NCBI GenBank assembly: GCA_020635285.1 | Contig: JACKAB010000007.1 | Coordinates: forward strand, 310,001 to 374,000 | DNA: 64,000 bases | From: Ignavibacteriales bacterium | Lineage (GTDB): Bacteria > Bacteroidota > Ignavibacteria > Ignavibacteriales > Melioribacteraceae | Direction of reading: 5' to 3' | In this document: positions 49,555-60,239 of the stretch, piece after piece | Numbering within the stretch: the first letter of the stretch is position 1 | Layout: every line of letters begins with the position of its first letter | Program-made: the position numbers and the translations under genes | The notes under the pieces: model-generated | Told to the model about the DNA's origin: nothing | The model's input: the letters and a program-made list of their open reading frames with translations, nothing else | Database searches by the model: none

Positions 49555-50571
49555 TTGAAAACAACAATCAAAGATGTAGCTAAACATGCTGGTGTTTCTA
49601 TAGCAACTGTTTCTTTGGTTATAAACAATAACACAAGAATTTCTTCAGAAACAAAAAGAAAAGTTCTTAGATCAATTAAAACCCTTAATTATCATCCATC
49701 TCGATCTGCAAGAGATTTAGTTTCTAAAAAAACTGGAAATATTGGGTTTTTACTTACAGATGATCACTTTTTAAGAACTGAACCATTTTATTCAAAAATA
49801 TTTCTAGGTACCGAATTCGAAGCTCGAGATGGGGAATATTATGTTTTACTCACAACCGTAAAATCGAATTTCACCAAGGAAGACTCTTTACCTAGATTTA
49901 TTTTAGAAAAAAGTGTAGATGGAATTATCATTGCTGGTAAGGTTCCCCAAAATTTAATTGATAGAATCTGTGTTTTGGAAATCCCAATAGTATTTGTTGA
50001 TTATGAGACTAATATAAATGGCCATTCACATGTTCTTATTGATAATGTACAAGGTGGGATTATAGCAACAAACCATCTATTAGAACTGGGGCATAAAAAT
50101 ATTGGATTTATTGGCGGAGATATTAATCATCCCAGTATACATGATAGATTTCTCGGTTACAAACAAGCTTTAGAAAAAGCAAATTTAAATGTAAATCCAA
50201 GTCACATTTTTAACAACACATTATATACTAATAGACAAAATGGATATGTTTTAGCAAAGAAGTTACTTGAACACAACGAAGGTATTACAGCAGTATTTGC
50301 TTGTAATGATGCTATGGCTTTTGGAGCTATGCAATATTTACGAGATAATGGAATTAAAGTTCCTGATGAAATTTCCATTGTTGGATTTGACGATGTTGAT
50401 GTGGATTTATTGTTAAAACCTCCGCTAACAACGATGAGAGTCCAGAAAATGGAATTAGGAATAGAAGCTTTTCGATTAGTAGTTGAAAAGTTAAAAAATA
50501 ATAATAGCTCAGCAAAAAAGATTCTTGTTCCGGTTGAACTGATAGTTCGCGAGTCAACCAAGCAGTTATAA
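49555..50571 (+). CDS. LacI-family transcriptional regulator
   Basis: 338 residues from the TTG at 49555, which has aaggtg 9 bases upstream; a GTG 4 codons earlier overlaps that site. The N-terminal HTH TIKDVAKHAGVSIATVSLVI is followed by the hinge and a periplasmic-binding-like ligand domain (IDNVQGGIIATNHLLELGHK, FACNDAMAFGAMQYLRDNGI, ISIVGFDDVDV). The effector is probably a sugar. The target is not evident; the adjacent genes are pruA and a peptidase. Confidence 0.92.
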   Translation: MKTTIKDVAKHAGVSIATVSLVINNNTRISSETKRKVLRSIKTLNYHPSRSARDLVSKKTGNIGFLLTDDHFLRTEPFYSKIFLGTEFEARDGEYYVLLTTVKSNFTKEDSLPRFILEKSVDGIIIAGKVPQNLIDRICVLEIPIVFVDYETNINGHSHVLIDNVQGGIIATNHLLELGHKNIGFIGGDINHPSIHDRFLGYKQALEKANLNVNPSHIFNNTLYTNRQNGYVLAKKLLEHNEGITAVFACNDAMAFGAMQYLRDNGIKVPDEISIVGFDDVDVDLLLKPPLTTMRVQKMELGIEAFRLVVEKLKNNNSSAKKILVPVELIVRESTKQL

Positions 50572-50628
50572 AATAGTTTGTCCGAATTTAACTCTAATTA
50601 TCTATTTATTTTAATGGATCTTAAACCG

Positions 50629-51911
50629 ATGAAAATACTAGTTATTATTATTGGAATATCATTTGTTAATATTTATTCTCAGCAAGAAAATTATATTACT
50701 GATCTGCATCAGAAATTACTCTCAATTCCGAATTTATCAGTCAAAAGTATTGATGCTGATTCCCACTTCTCAGAAGCTTTTGAAATTTTTATTTTTCAGC
50801 CCCTCGATCATCTTAATCCCAATAACGGACCAAAATTTACTCAGCGTATTTATCTACATCACATTGATTTTGATAAGCCAATGGTTATGGAAACCGATGG
50901 ATATGCAATCAACTCAAAGAGAAAAACAGAATTAGCAAACATTCTAAAATGTAATGAGTTAATTGTTGAGCATCGATATTTTGGTGAATCAAAACCTGAT
51001 AGTATGATTTGGAAATATTTAAATACAGCCCAAGCTGCTGCTGATCATAATAGAATTGTGGAAATTTTTAAACCTATTTACAATAGCAAATGGATTAATA
51101 CCGGAATTAGCAAAGGCGGACAGACAACTATATTTTTTAAATATTATTATCCCAATGCTGTTGATGTTTGGGTTCCTTATGTTGCGCCGCTTAATTTGGA
51201 ACAAGAAGATCACAGACTTAATGCATTTTTTGAAAAAGTTGGAACAGAAGATTGCAGAGAAAAAATTAAAAAGAATTTCAGAGGGCTTTGTTGGAAAACA
51301 GAGATACAATTTTACCACTGCTAAAAAAGCATATGGAAGAAAAAAAAATATACATTCCACTTGGTCTTGAAAAAACATTTGAATATGCAGTTTTGGAATA
51401 TGAATTTGCATTTTGGCAGTGGGGAAAGACAAACTGCGAGGATATACCAGAACCGGAGGCATCACCAGAAATTTTGTTTAAACACCTTTATACAACTTCT
51501 TCATTTAATTATTTTAATTCTTCATCAATTACCTATTATCAACCATTTTTTTATCAAGCGTATTCTGAAATTGGATATTATAATTATGAAACTTCAGATT
51601 TCTCAGACCTTTTGGTTGATGTGAAAGATAAGTATGCAAGCAATATTTGTTTTGCTCCTCAAAATGTTGAGATTAAGTATGATAAGGATTTGATGAAAAA
51701 TATTAATAACTACATTTATGAAAACGGAAATAATATGCTTTTCATTTATGGAGAAAATGACGCATGGTCTTCAACGTCTGTTAATATTGGTCCGAATACA
51801 AACGCATTAAAAATGGTTAAGATGAATGGTAACCATAGAACAAGAATTAAATCTTTTGAAGGTGAAGAGAAAGAGAAAATTTATTCCACTTTAGAAAAAT
51901 GGCTAAAATAA
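50629..51911 (+). CDS. Secreted S37-type (PS-10) serine peptidase (frame broken)
   Basis: Starts at the ATG at 50629 with a signal peptide ending near YSQQ. FEIFIFQPLDHLNPNNGPKF and RYFGESKPDS are S28/S37-like; TGISKGGQTTIFFKYYYP holds the nucleophile Ser. One base short near 51270 breaks the frame; joining gives QRALLENRDTILPLLKKHME and on to IYGENDAWSS (acid) and GNHRTRI (His). It would remove short peptides from N-termini outside the cytoplasm. About 427 residues. Confidence 0.8.
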
Positions 51912-51950
51912 AAATTGAAAGATAATAATGTAAGTCTAATTTCAATATTC

Positions 51951-52044
51951 TGTCACTCCGGTTTTGTGTTTATTACAAAATACCGGAGTCTTAAAAATGA
52001 GATGCCGGTATTGCAGAAAACGCAAACCAGCATGACATATGTCA
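51951..52044. repeat. REP-like hairpin element between convergent genes
   Basis: TGTCACTCCGG (51951) with ACTCCGG pairing to CCGGAGT (51983-51989) and inner TTTTGT to ACAAAA. The element ends with the perfect 12-base palindrome TGACATATGTCA (52033-52044). It lies between the peptidase and phosphatase stops and may end both transcripts. Confidence 0.55.
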
Positions 52045-52065
52045 GTTGTTCGTTTTAGTTTTAAA

Positions 52066-53694
52066 TTAATTTTTCTTCAACAAAGGTATTCCAATAGAAT
52101 CGCTTGGTTTATTTATTCCGATAAAATCAGTTATAGTAGGGGCAATGTCTTCAATGTAAACTTCTTCATTTTTTCTTTGCACCCGAATATCATTGCCGTA
52201 AAAAATAAGCGGAATATGATTGTCGTATTCATGTTCCGAGCCATGAGTAGCTCCTAAGTCACGTTTCCAATTCAAATAATATGCCTGTAATGAAAATAAT
52301 ATATCACCCGATCTTTTTTTGTTAAATCCATTTAGAAGGAAGTTATGAGTGCTTCTAGAAGCTGTCATTTTATCCAATTCACTTCTGGTATAAACTTCAG
52401 TTATTTCAGGGACATTAAAAATTAGGAAATCCTTAATTGTATTTTCAACTTCTGCTCTATTTAATTTCAGCTTTTCAATTTCATCAAAATCCAAATAAAT
52501 ATTATATGAAAAACGGGTTTTAATTATTTTATTTGATTGATATTTTTCAAGTAGAAAATCTTCAAGTTCCTCAAAATAATTTGTGTTTTCTAAAACACCA
52601 GCATCAATTTTCATATCATTTAAATGTTTTGTATTTGGCATAACCCCATGATCTGCAGTAAGAAATAAAATGAAATTGCCTTTGCCAACTTGTGCTTCCA
52701 GCATATTTAATAATTCTGCAATCTGTAAATCTAAACGAAGATATGTGTCTTTTACCTCATAAGATTGCGGCCCGTAATCATGACCTATTTTATCCGGGCT
52801 CGAAAAACTAATCGCAAGATGATCTAAGTATTTTCCTTTTCCTAAATTTTCATTTGCCAATGCTTCTTTAACAAAATCAATTATTATTTGATTTCCATTT
52901 GGAGTATGAGTCATTTTACTTATTTTATCTTCTTCCTTAACGTTATTTAAAGTATGAGGAAAAGAAGTTCTGCCTTCATTAAACACATCAGTTTCGTAGG
53001 GTGAATTATCTTCCGGCAAATCTTTATAGGCATCAATTGGTTTTAGCAGGTTCCAATCTTTATCCAAATAAGAGTTTACTTTTCCTGAATTATTAAAGTT
53101 CGTAACCCAGCTAGGCAATTCTTTCAAATAATAAAAAGATGTAATAAATCTTCCGGTTTTATCATCAAACCAGTAAGCAGCATCTGCACTTTTGCCGGCA
53201 GGAAGCATAGCGGCTCTATCCTTTAAAGAAATGCTTATAACTTTTGACTTGCCAAAATTGTTAAGTTTAATCTGATCACCAATTGTTGTACTCAATAATC
53301 TTTCGGGAGATCTATCAATGCTGATTCCTTCACCAACTTTTCCTTCATAATTATTTATTGCCGTGACGCAATTAATATTATCGCCTGTATTTCTATCTTT
53401 CCAATCATTGGTAATAATGCCGTGGTAGTAGGGAGTAGTACCAGTATAAATAGATGCATGTCCTGCACCGGTTACAGTAGGCACATAATTTATTTTACAA
53501 TTTGTAAAATTGCTACCATCATTAATTAATTTTTTAAATCCGTTTTCACTAAAATCATCATAAAACTTTTCTAAATAATCATAACGCATTTGGTCAACAA
53601 CAATTCCCACAACCAGCTTTGGTTCATTTTTTTCTTGCGAAAAAAGAATTAAAGGTATTAAAACTAAACTAAGAATTAAAATTTTGATTTTCAT
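52066..53694 (-). CDS. PafA-like alkaline phosphatase
   Basis: 542 residues, intact, with signal peptide (cut near LFSQ). VVDQMRYDY holds a metal Asp; VPTVTGAGHASIYTGTTPYY holds the nucleophile Thr75; KDRAAMLPAGKSADAAYWF matches the PafA Lys/Arg phosphate-binding segment. Later metal sites are FSSPDKIGHDYGP and LTADHGVMPNT. It is a calcium-independent, phosphate-insensitive type phosphomonoesterase by comparison with PafA, acting in the periplasm. Confidence 0.9.
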   Translation of the reverse strand: MKIKILILSLVLIPLILFSQEKNEPKLVVGIVVDQMRYDYLEKFYDDFSENGFKKLINDGSNFTNCKINYVPTVTGAGHASIYTGTTPYYHGIITNDWKDRNTGDNINCVTAINNYEGKVGEGISIDRSPERLLSTTIGDQIKLNNFGKSKVISISLKDRAAMLPAGKSADAAYWFDDKTGRFITSFYYLKELPSWVTNFNNSGKVNSYLDKDWNLLKPIDAYKDLPEDNSPYETDVFNEGRTSFPHTLNNVKEEDKISKMTHTPNGNQIIIDFVKEALANENLGKGKYLDHLAISFSSPDKIGHDYGPQSYEVKDTYLRLDLQIAELLNMLEAQVGKGNFILFLTADHGVMPNTKHLNDMKIDAGVLENTNYFEELEDFLLEKYQSNKIIKTRFSYNIYLDFDEIEKLKLNRAEVENTIKDFLIFNVPEITEVYTRSELDKMTASRSTHNFLLNGFNKKRSGDILFSLQAYYLNWKRDLGATHGSEHEYDNHIPLIFYGNDIRVQRKNEEVYIEDIAPTITDFIGINKPSDSIGIPLLKKN

Positions 53695-53844
53695 GATTTC
53701 CTTAAAGTCATTTAAATGAAAAATAATGCTTTACTGTCTAAAGTAATTTTTGCAGAACATTTAATATACAAAAACTTAAAACTATTTATTAAATTAAAGT
53801 TATCAAAAGTTTACATAATAGAAATTGGAAGCTGTTTAAAAATC

Positions 53845-54322
53845 GTGAATAATTTAGAAAATTATTTAATTCAAACGACTAAAATATCTGCAGAAAAACT
53901 CTTTGAAATTTCTGATGAAACTGCAGAAATTAAAAAAGGCAGCTGATAAATGGTCAAGGAAAGAGATACTCGGTCATTTGATTGATTCGGCGAATGTGAA
54001 TTATAGTAGATTTATAAATGCAGTTTCTAGAGATGATTTAATTTTTAAAACTTATCCTCAAGATTATTGGGTTGAATTACAAAATTACAACACAAGAAAT
54101 TGGATTGAATTAATTAATTTGTGGAAATCTCTCAACTTACACATTGCTGAATTAATTAAAAGTATTCCCCAAGAGAAAAAATCAAGATTAACTAATACAC
54201 ATAATTTTGATAAAATTTGTTTTAATTTAATTGAGAAAAATCAAGAATCATCTTTAGATTATTTAATAAATGATTATGTTGAACATCTAAAACATCACAT
54301 TGAACAAATAATAAATTATTAA
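53845..54322 (+). CDS. DinB family protein, copy 2 (frame broken)
   Basis: The GTG at 53845 is the most probable start (NNLENYLIQTTKISAEKLFE); an open frame back to 53716 adds 43 residues without family likeness. Six A near 53934 must be five to give IKKAADKWSRKEILGHLIDS. The rest is RDDLIFKTYPQDYWVELQNY and DYVEHLKHHIEQI, with the metal His residues. It starts an apparent operon with the cupin and DUF2007 genes. Confidence 0.78.
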
Positions 54323-54332
54323 AAGGAATGGT

Positions 54333-54692
54333 ATGCCAAAATTAATTAGTAATCCTTCAGAAATAGCGTGTGTGGGAACAAAGCCCAAAATTATTAAGGA
54401 GTTTATTGGTAGGGTTAATTCTAAAACCGAAGACCTGAGCATTGCAAAAATGAACAGTCCTAAAGGTTGGGAAGAACCCGGACAGACACCAGATTTTGAT
54501 GAATACACAGTTGTGCTAAAAGGGACTTTATCCGTTGAAACTAAAAATGGAACTTTTGAAGTAAAAGCAGGAGAAGCCATAATAACTTTTAAAGGTGAAT
54601 GGATAAAATACAGCACACCTAATGAAGATACGGAATATATTGCCGTATGCCATCCAGCATTTTCTCCAGATACTGTGAACAGAGATGAATAG
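54333..54692 (+). CDS. Small cupin-domain protein
   Basis: 119 residues, one cupin barrel: FDEYTVVLKGTLSVETKNGT and FEVKAGEAIITFKGEWIKYS. The canonical His ligands of motif 1 are largely absent (FDEYTVVL), so metal binding is doubtful. It resembles EutQ-like cupins. It begins 10 bases after the DinB stop and overlaps the next gene by 8 bases. Confidence 0.8.
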   Translation: MPKLISNPSEIACVGTKPKIIKEFIGRVNSKTEDLSIAKMNSPKGWEEPGQTPDFDEYTVVLKGTLSVETKNGTFEVKAGEAIITFKGEWIKYSTPNEDTEYIAVCHPAFSPDTVNRDE

Positions 54693-54984
54693 TGAAAATA
54701 ATAATTATCGTTTTTTAGAAATTCTCAGAACTTTTAGTCAAGTAGATATTGCAATGTTAAAAAGTTTACTTGATGGAAATGTTGAGTATTATTTCAAAGA
54801 TGAAAACTTTAATTCAATTCGGCCGCTATTAGAACCCGCAATCCTTATGGTCAGGGAAGATTACGTTGATGAAGTAAAAGAATTGCTAAAAGATTTTGAC
54901 CTTAACTATATGGGAGTAAGTTTAAAAGACGATCTTAAAGATGATGATGATGAATACGAAGAAGAAAAGGATAATGAAAATTAA
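54685..54984 (+). CDS. DUF2007 domain protein
   Basis: 99 residues. FLEILRTFSQVDIAMLKSLL, VEYYFKDENFNSI and PAILMVREDYVDEVKELLKD are the DUF2007 (putative signal-transducing) pattern. The C-terminal 25 residues are very acidic (DDLKDDDDEYEEEKDNEN). The function is unknown. Confidence 0.85.
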   Translation: MNSENNNYRFLEILRTFSQVDIAMLKSLLDGNVEYYFKDENFNSIRPLLEPAILMVREDYVDEVKELLKDFDLNYMGVSLKDDLKDDDDEYEEEKDNEN

Positions 54985-55069
54985 TTTAGCAGCTTACCTA
55001 AATTGTATTTTGTGATAATTATTTCGTATTATTAAAATACTCATTGTCTTAAATGCTTGGAGTTTGAGA

Positions 55070-55549
55070 ATGTCAGCAGAACTACGCCCACGGGTTAAAA
55101 TAATCTCTAAGTTGGGCAAAGCAGAAATAGTAAATCGCATCAAGAAAAAAGTTGAAGATCCAAACTCACCTTGTAAAGGCTGGGCAAAAGGAGACCATGC
55201 ACTAATTTGTGCCCCAGTAAATGAAAGACGAATTTGGACCCCACAGTTAAATCTTCAGATTGATGATATTTCTGAAGGTACAGAAGTTAGGGGAGTAATT
55301 GGACCAAGTTCCAATGTTTGGACTGCATTCGCATTTACATTTTCCATACTTGGATTTATAGGTTTTGTTGCTTTGTTTTGGGGACTTTCTCTACTTAGTT
55401 TAGATTCGCCTGCAGAAATACTCTGGGTTGTTCCAATAACATTAGTTTTAATTTTAGGAGTTTATATCCTTGCGAGAATTGGTCAACAATTAAGTCTAGA
55501 TCAAGTTAGAGAATTAAGAAAATTTGTTGAATCTACTCTTCAAGACTAA
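55070..55549 (+). CDS. Membrane protein of unknown family
   Basis: 159 residues from the ATG at 55070. The N-terminal soluble part contains CKGWAKGDHALICAPVNERR and WTPQLNLQI; two membrane helices follow (FAFTFSILGFIGFVALFWGL, VVPITLVLILGVYILARI). The Cys/His spacing is suggestive but does not match a zinc motif I know. I do not recognise the family. Confidence 0.6.
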   Translation: MSAELRPRVKIISKLGKAEIVNRIKKKVEDPNSPCKGWAKGDHALICAPVNERRIWTPQLNLQIDDISEGTEVRGVIGPSSNVWTAFAFTFSILGFIGFVALFWGLSLLSLDSPAEILWVVPITLVLILGVYILARIGQQLSLDQVRELRKFVESTLQD

Positions 55550-55620
55550 TAATATTGCTGTTGGCGCACCCGCGAGAAGATTTCTCAATATCAAATGATT
55601 ATTCTTTGATATAGAATACT

Positions 55621-55947
55621 TTATTCAATTATCTGACCCATCTCATTTAACTTTTCGAAAGTTAATTTTATACCTCCGAATTTTAGCGAAAGCAAATTAT
55701 AAACGAATGCAATTATCACATTAGTAATTGTTCCAAACACAGCGTAAAAAAGCGGAATAATTACTATAAAAACTCCGCTAAAAATTGGCAGAATACCTCG
55801 GTCAAATTCACCGCTATCTGGAATAAAGCTGGAAACTAAAGAAAACATAAGTCCAAGTGGAAGAAATATTATTAATCCAAAAATTAAAAACATTATAAAA
55901 GAGTAAAGTGCTACAGATCCGATATCGATTTTTTTTAATTGAAACAT
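55621..55947 (-). CDS. DUF3566-like small membrane protein
   Basis: 108 residues. KIDIGSVALYSFIMFLIFGL and SGVFIVIIPLFYAVFGTITN are two long hydrophobic stretches with the DUF3566-like start, and KFGGIKLTFEKL is at the end. The function is unknown. A gaggtgaaac site precedes the ATG. Confidence 0.65.
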   Translation of the reverse strand: MFQLKKIDIGSVALYSFIMFLIFGLIIFLPLGLMFSLVSSFIPDSGEFDRGILPIFSGVFIVIIPLFYAVFGTITNVIIAFVYNLLSLKFGGIKLTFEKLNEMGQIIE

Positions 55948-56713
55948 AGTTTCACCTCAATTGTTTTAACACATATAAAATCAATTATTTATTTGATTAC
56001 TACTATTGTATTTTATTGAATTTTTCCAAGTTATGTCGCATGCATAGTATTTTTACATTTTAGTTATATTCTACCACCTTTTCAATACATGTTAAATGTA
56101 ATTCATTGTTGCAAAAATAACGCATTTTTTATCTTTTCCAAACTTTCTTATTTAAATTATACTAGAAGATAATTTTTAATTTTAAATTTTCGATTAGTTT
56201 TTTCATGATAATATTGATCTGCCTCTTCCAGAATAAATTTAAATACTTTGCTTATTCTCATCAAAAATGTATTTACAGTCAATTAGGTTAAAAAAACCTT
56301 TTTCAGACCAGCAGGTAAAGCTTTTCATAAGCTCGCACAAATCTAATGCCTTTTTTATATTCTTCTATAAAAATGGATTTAGTAAATTGCTGTTGATCAA
56401 AAATTTAGGGTTGTTTCCACTTGATCGGGGAATGTCATGACCTTCATATTCAATTTAATAAATAATATCTTTATAAGGTGCATTATTCGAGACTTTATAA
56501 TTTAGTTCATGCCTTTTTATTTTGAACACTCTTGTTCGCACATTTCTCGGTATGATAAATTTCATCTTTAACTATATTTTCTTTAGCACAAATAAAATTC
56601 TTAAAAAATCAGACACTTAAAATCAGTATTCATTTCTTATCTTATGATTAAAAAATCTATTTATATTTTCAAAATAATTAAATTTCTTTTATACACTATT
56701 ATCTGAGCAGACA
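55948..56713. other. 766-base region without an intact gene
   Basis: No frame longer than about 60 codons persists. On the minus strand, pieces such as ALDLCELMKSFTCW and GFFNLIDCKYIFDENK (about 56255-56360) look protein-like but are interrupted by stops. This may be a decayed gene; the family is not recognised. No promoter or repeat is clear. Confidence 0.35.
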
Positions 56714-59201
56714 ATGAACATTATCACAAAATATTTTAACTGGCTTCAAAAGATAATCCGGTTGGAGAAGTTGAAAAATATCCTGAGATTGATGCAAACG
56801 GAGAAACATCAGTAAAGGGAATTTATATAGTTGGTGATCTAACCGGAATTCCATTACTTAAACTAGCTGCAGAAAGCGGAAAAGAAACTATAAATAGAAT
56901 ACTAGCTAATGAAAAATTTAAGAAGCAAAAATCGTCTAACAAAAATCAAGACATATTTGATATAGTTATAATCGGCGCTGGTCCGGCCGGTATTGCCGCT
57001 GGTTTAGAAGCACAAAAACAAAAATTGAATTTTATTATTCTTGAATCGACAAAAAAATTTAGCACAATAATTAACTTTCCAAAAGGTAAACCCATCTATG
57101 CAGAGCCTACTGATTATGAACAAAAGTCAGATTTAAAAATTAGTGATGGAATAAAAGAATCTCTGTTGGAAGAATTAGAAAGTCAAATTCAAGATAAGCA
57201 CCTGCCAATTACTGAAGACACTTATGTAACAAAAATAGAGAATGAGAATAATGTTTTTTTAGTGTGGTAACAGACAAGAAAAATTACAAAGCTTTAAGAG
57301 TAATAATTGCAATTGGTAAGTCTGGCAATTCAAGAACTTTAGATGTGCCCGGAGAAGAATTTCCAAAGGTGTTTAATCGATTATTTGATCCCGCCGATGC
57401 TAAAGATAAAGATGTTCTTGTAGTTGGCGGTGGAGATTCAGCTTTGGAAACTGCAATTTTAACTTCTGAATATGCAAAATCTGTTTCAATTTCTTATAGA
57501 AAACCTAGTTTTGCAAGAGCTAAAGAAGGCAATGCTGATAAGGTTAAAAGATTGGTTGAGCAAAATAAAGTTAAGTTATTAATGGAAACAAATGTTAATG
57601 AAATAAAAGAAGACAGAGTAATAATAGAAAGTTCTGATAAAGAAAAAATAGAATTAAAAAACGATATGGTTTTTACAATGATCGGCAGAGAGCTGCCAAC
57701 CGAGTTTTTTAATAAAAGCAATATCAAAATGGAAGGGGAGTTATCGCTGATTTCCAAGCTTCAATTTTTACTTCTTATTTTTATTTCTGGGGTTATCTAT
57801 TTTGGTAAAAGCAGCGCAGACTTATACAAATATACCTTAGGAGAAAAAGTAGATTCATTTATTGATTTTTTAAATCAACTATTTACAATTGAATTCTGGG
57901 GAAAATTTATTTCTCTCCCAGCCTATTTGTTAGAAACTCTCACTTCAGATTCAATCAGAATTTGGAGTGTTACAAAATATATAAATGCGTTTGTTGCATA
58001 CATAGTTTTAATAGGCGCACTAATATTGGGTTCTTATCTGCTTTTAAATTTCTTAAAAAATTACAAAGATAAATTCGCACTAAACTGGCAGACTTTTAAG
58101 TACGCTTATTACATTTTTATAGCAATATTTTTTAGTTATGTTTTTTTTGGTGGAAGATATTTTGGCATTGAGGTTTTTGGTAAATCACAAAGTTTTTGGT
58201 ACACGGCGTTTTACTCCGTCACAATTTTAGTTTTTGGATTGAGAAGAATTCATGTTAAGCCAACTAGGTATATAAAATATCAAACGTGGTCACTAATTTT
58301 AATTCAAGCATTACCGCTTTTTATATTGCCGGAATTTGTTTTTCCTTTCCTTGGAAAAATTGGAGCTTTAGGTGGAGAGAATGGATTTGTTTTTACTCAA
58401 GTATTTCCAAACCAAAGTTATTGGAGATCATATGGTTTTGTTTTAGCTTGGCCGCTTAACTTTAGTAACCTTTATAACGGAAACATAACAACTTTCTGGT
58501 TGATTTTTAGCTTAGTTCAAACTTTTGTTTTTATTCCGGCAATTGTTTATAAATGGGGAAAAGGCGCATACTGCGGTTGGATATGTTCTTGTGGTGCGTT
58601 AGCAGAAACTCTTGGTGATGAATACAGAACTTTAGCGCCTCATGGAGCAAAAGCAAAAAAGTGGGAAAATATTGGTCAATGGGTTTTGCTTGCTGCATTT
58701 ATAATAACCGGATTAAAACTAATTAGCATTTTATACAAAATTGAAATTCCAATAATTAACGAGAACATTTCTTACACTGCAGATTTTTTTCAGAAATTTT
58801 ATTACATAGGAATTGATGTAATATTTGCGGGAGTTTTAGGAGTTGGTGTTTATTTCTTTTTAAGCGGAAGAGTCTGGTGTAGATTTGGATGCCCGCTTGC
58901 AGCATTGATGCATATCTATTCTCGTTTTTCTAAATACAGAATATTTTCTGAAAAGAAAAAATGTATTTCGTGTAATATCTGCACTAAGGTTTGTCACATG
59001 GGAATTGATGTGATGAACTACGCTAATAAAGGAATTCCAATGAATGATGTAGAATGTGTCAGATGCTCGGCTTGTGTGGTTAATTGCCCAACTGAAGTTT
59101 TAAGTTTTGGATCATTAGAAAAATCAGATTTAGAAAATACATCTTATAAAGAAAGTGGAATTCCATTTCTAGAAAAGAAAGATTGGGGAAGAGGGCTGTA
59201 A
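56714..59201 (+). CDS. Flavoprotein (permuted TrxR-like) fused to NapH/NosR-like iron-sulfur membrane domain
   Basis: About 829 residues after two joins (one A short at 56749-56751; one base short near 57260). Order of parts: a segment with GIYIVGDLTG (about 36-45), normally the C-terminal FAD motif of thioredoxin-reductase-like enzymes; the FAD Rossmann motif VIIGAGPAGIAAGLEAQ (about 86-102); the NAD(P) motif VLVVGGGDSALETA (near 234); then about six membrane helices from residue 346. The membrane part holds YCGWICSCG, WCRFGCP and two 4Fe-4S sites, CISCNICTKVCHMG (near 752) and CVRCSACVVNCP (near 782). It probably moves electrons between NAD(P)H and a membrane or periplasmic acceptor. The partner is unknown. 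Confidence 0.82.
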
Positions 59202-59447
59202 ATAAGTGCTTATCTAAAATTGGAAGTTATTGCACTGTGAACAACCAGTATTCGTGAATGAGAATCTTTTAATGTTTGCGCTATGGTTAGTTGCCGATGT
59301 ATTTTTACAATTATAACCACAGACATAAATTTACAAATACTATTTAAAAATAAACTAGTGCCCATAAACTTTCTATGATCAGTTGCTCTGAACCTTCTAC
59401 AAACCAATCTTATTTTTGATCAAAATTATAAAAAGATCTTATACTTA

Positions 59448-59927
59448 TTATTTCTTTTTGATTGTCACTTTCTTCTTGATCTTTTTTTCTAGTTTTGGCT
59501 CCTCTATTTCTTCCTCAAATTCATTTGAATGATTATTTGTGGAAAGAACTTCTGATAAAATTTCTAAAATTTTGTCAACTTTTTTGTTTAGGATTCCAAT
59601 TTCTTTTTTTAATTGGTCATTTTCCTTTCCCTTATTATCTGCTGAGGAATTGCTATAATCAAAACTTCTTTTTCTTGAATCGTCGCTCTTAAACTTTCTA
59701 TCGCTTCTTTCTTTACCATATTTTTTAGGACCATCATTTTGACTTTTATCAAAACAGTTGCTGCAAAAAATAGGCTTGCCGCTAGTAGGTTTAAAGGGAA
59801 CTTCACAATCTTTGCCACAATTACTGCATGTTGCTTGATGCATTGAAGGTCTTCCCGAATCTCTGCTTCCTCGTTTACTGAAATCTTTTCCTCTTTCAGA
59901 TCTATTATTACCGCTAAAATTTCTCAT
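59448..59927 (-). CDS. CxxC-x17-CxxC zinc-ribbon protein
   Basis: 159 residues. CSNCGKDCEVPFKPTSGKPI followed by FCSNCFDK gives the paired CxxC knuckle. The N-terminus is rich in Arg/Gly/Ser and the C-terminus is Lys/Glu-rich with a short coiled coil (LKKEIGILNKKVDKILEIL). A very strong aggagggg site precedes the ATG. Binding to RNA or DNA is likely from composition; the function is unknown. Confidence 0.8.
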   Translation of the reverse strand: MRNFSGNNRSERGKDFSKRGSRDSGRPSMHQATCSNCGKDCEVPFKPTSGKPIFCSNCFDKSQNDGPKKYGKERSDRKFKSDDSRKRSFDYSNSSADNKGKENDQLKKEIGILNKKVDKILEILSEVLSTNNHSNEFEEEIEEPKLEKKIKKKVTIKKK

Positions 59928-60011
59928 GACTATCCCCTCCTATAAGGTCTAATTACATATGTAACTTTACACAAAATTTATCAAATAACTATACACAGAA
60001 ATTATTTAATT

Positions 60012-60032
60012 TTTTATCAGATCCTGATAAAA
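60012..60032 (+). terminator. AT-rich hairpin followed by a T run
   Basis: TTTTATCAG - ATC - CTGATAAAA, a 9-base perfect stem, then TTTTTTCTTCTT on the plus strand. It stands in the 312-base gap between two minus-strand genes, so its terminator role is uncertain; the rest of the gap shows nothing else. Confidence 0.35.
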
Positions 60033-60239
60033 TTTTTTCTTCTTAATAGAACAAATCTTTCTTTTTCTTAATCCATGGAGTAATTTTATCTCAAAAGTTT
60101 TAATTTGATGACGAGAATTTGTTTATTGGATAAAAATTGATAGATAATAAAAAACAATAATTATCAATCGATATAAGAAGTAATTATCAATTGAAAATCA
60201 CACTTGTCAAACCTCAAAAGTTCTTTGACACTTTAATAT

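Noticed and set aside
53716..53844. N-terminal extension of the second DinB protein from the ATG at 53716
   Set aside because: The 43 extra residues are Lys/Ile/Leu-rich without family likeness; the GTG at 53845 fits the DinB start better.
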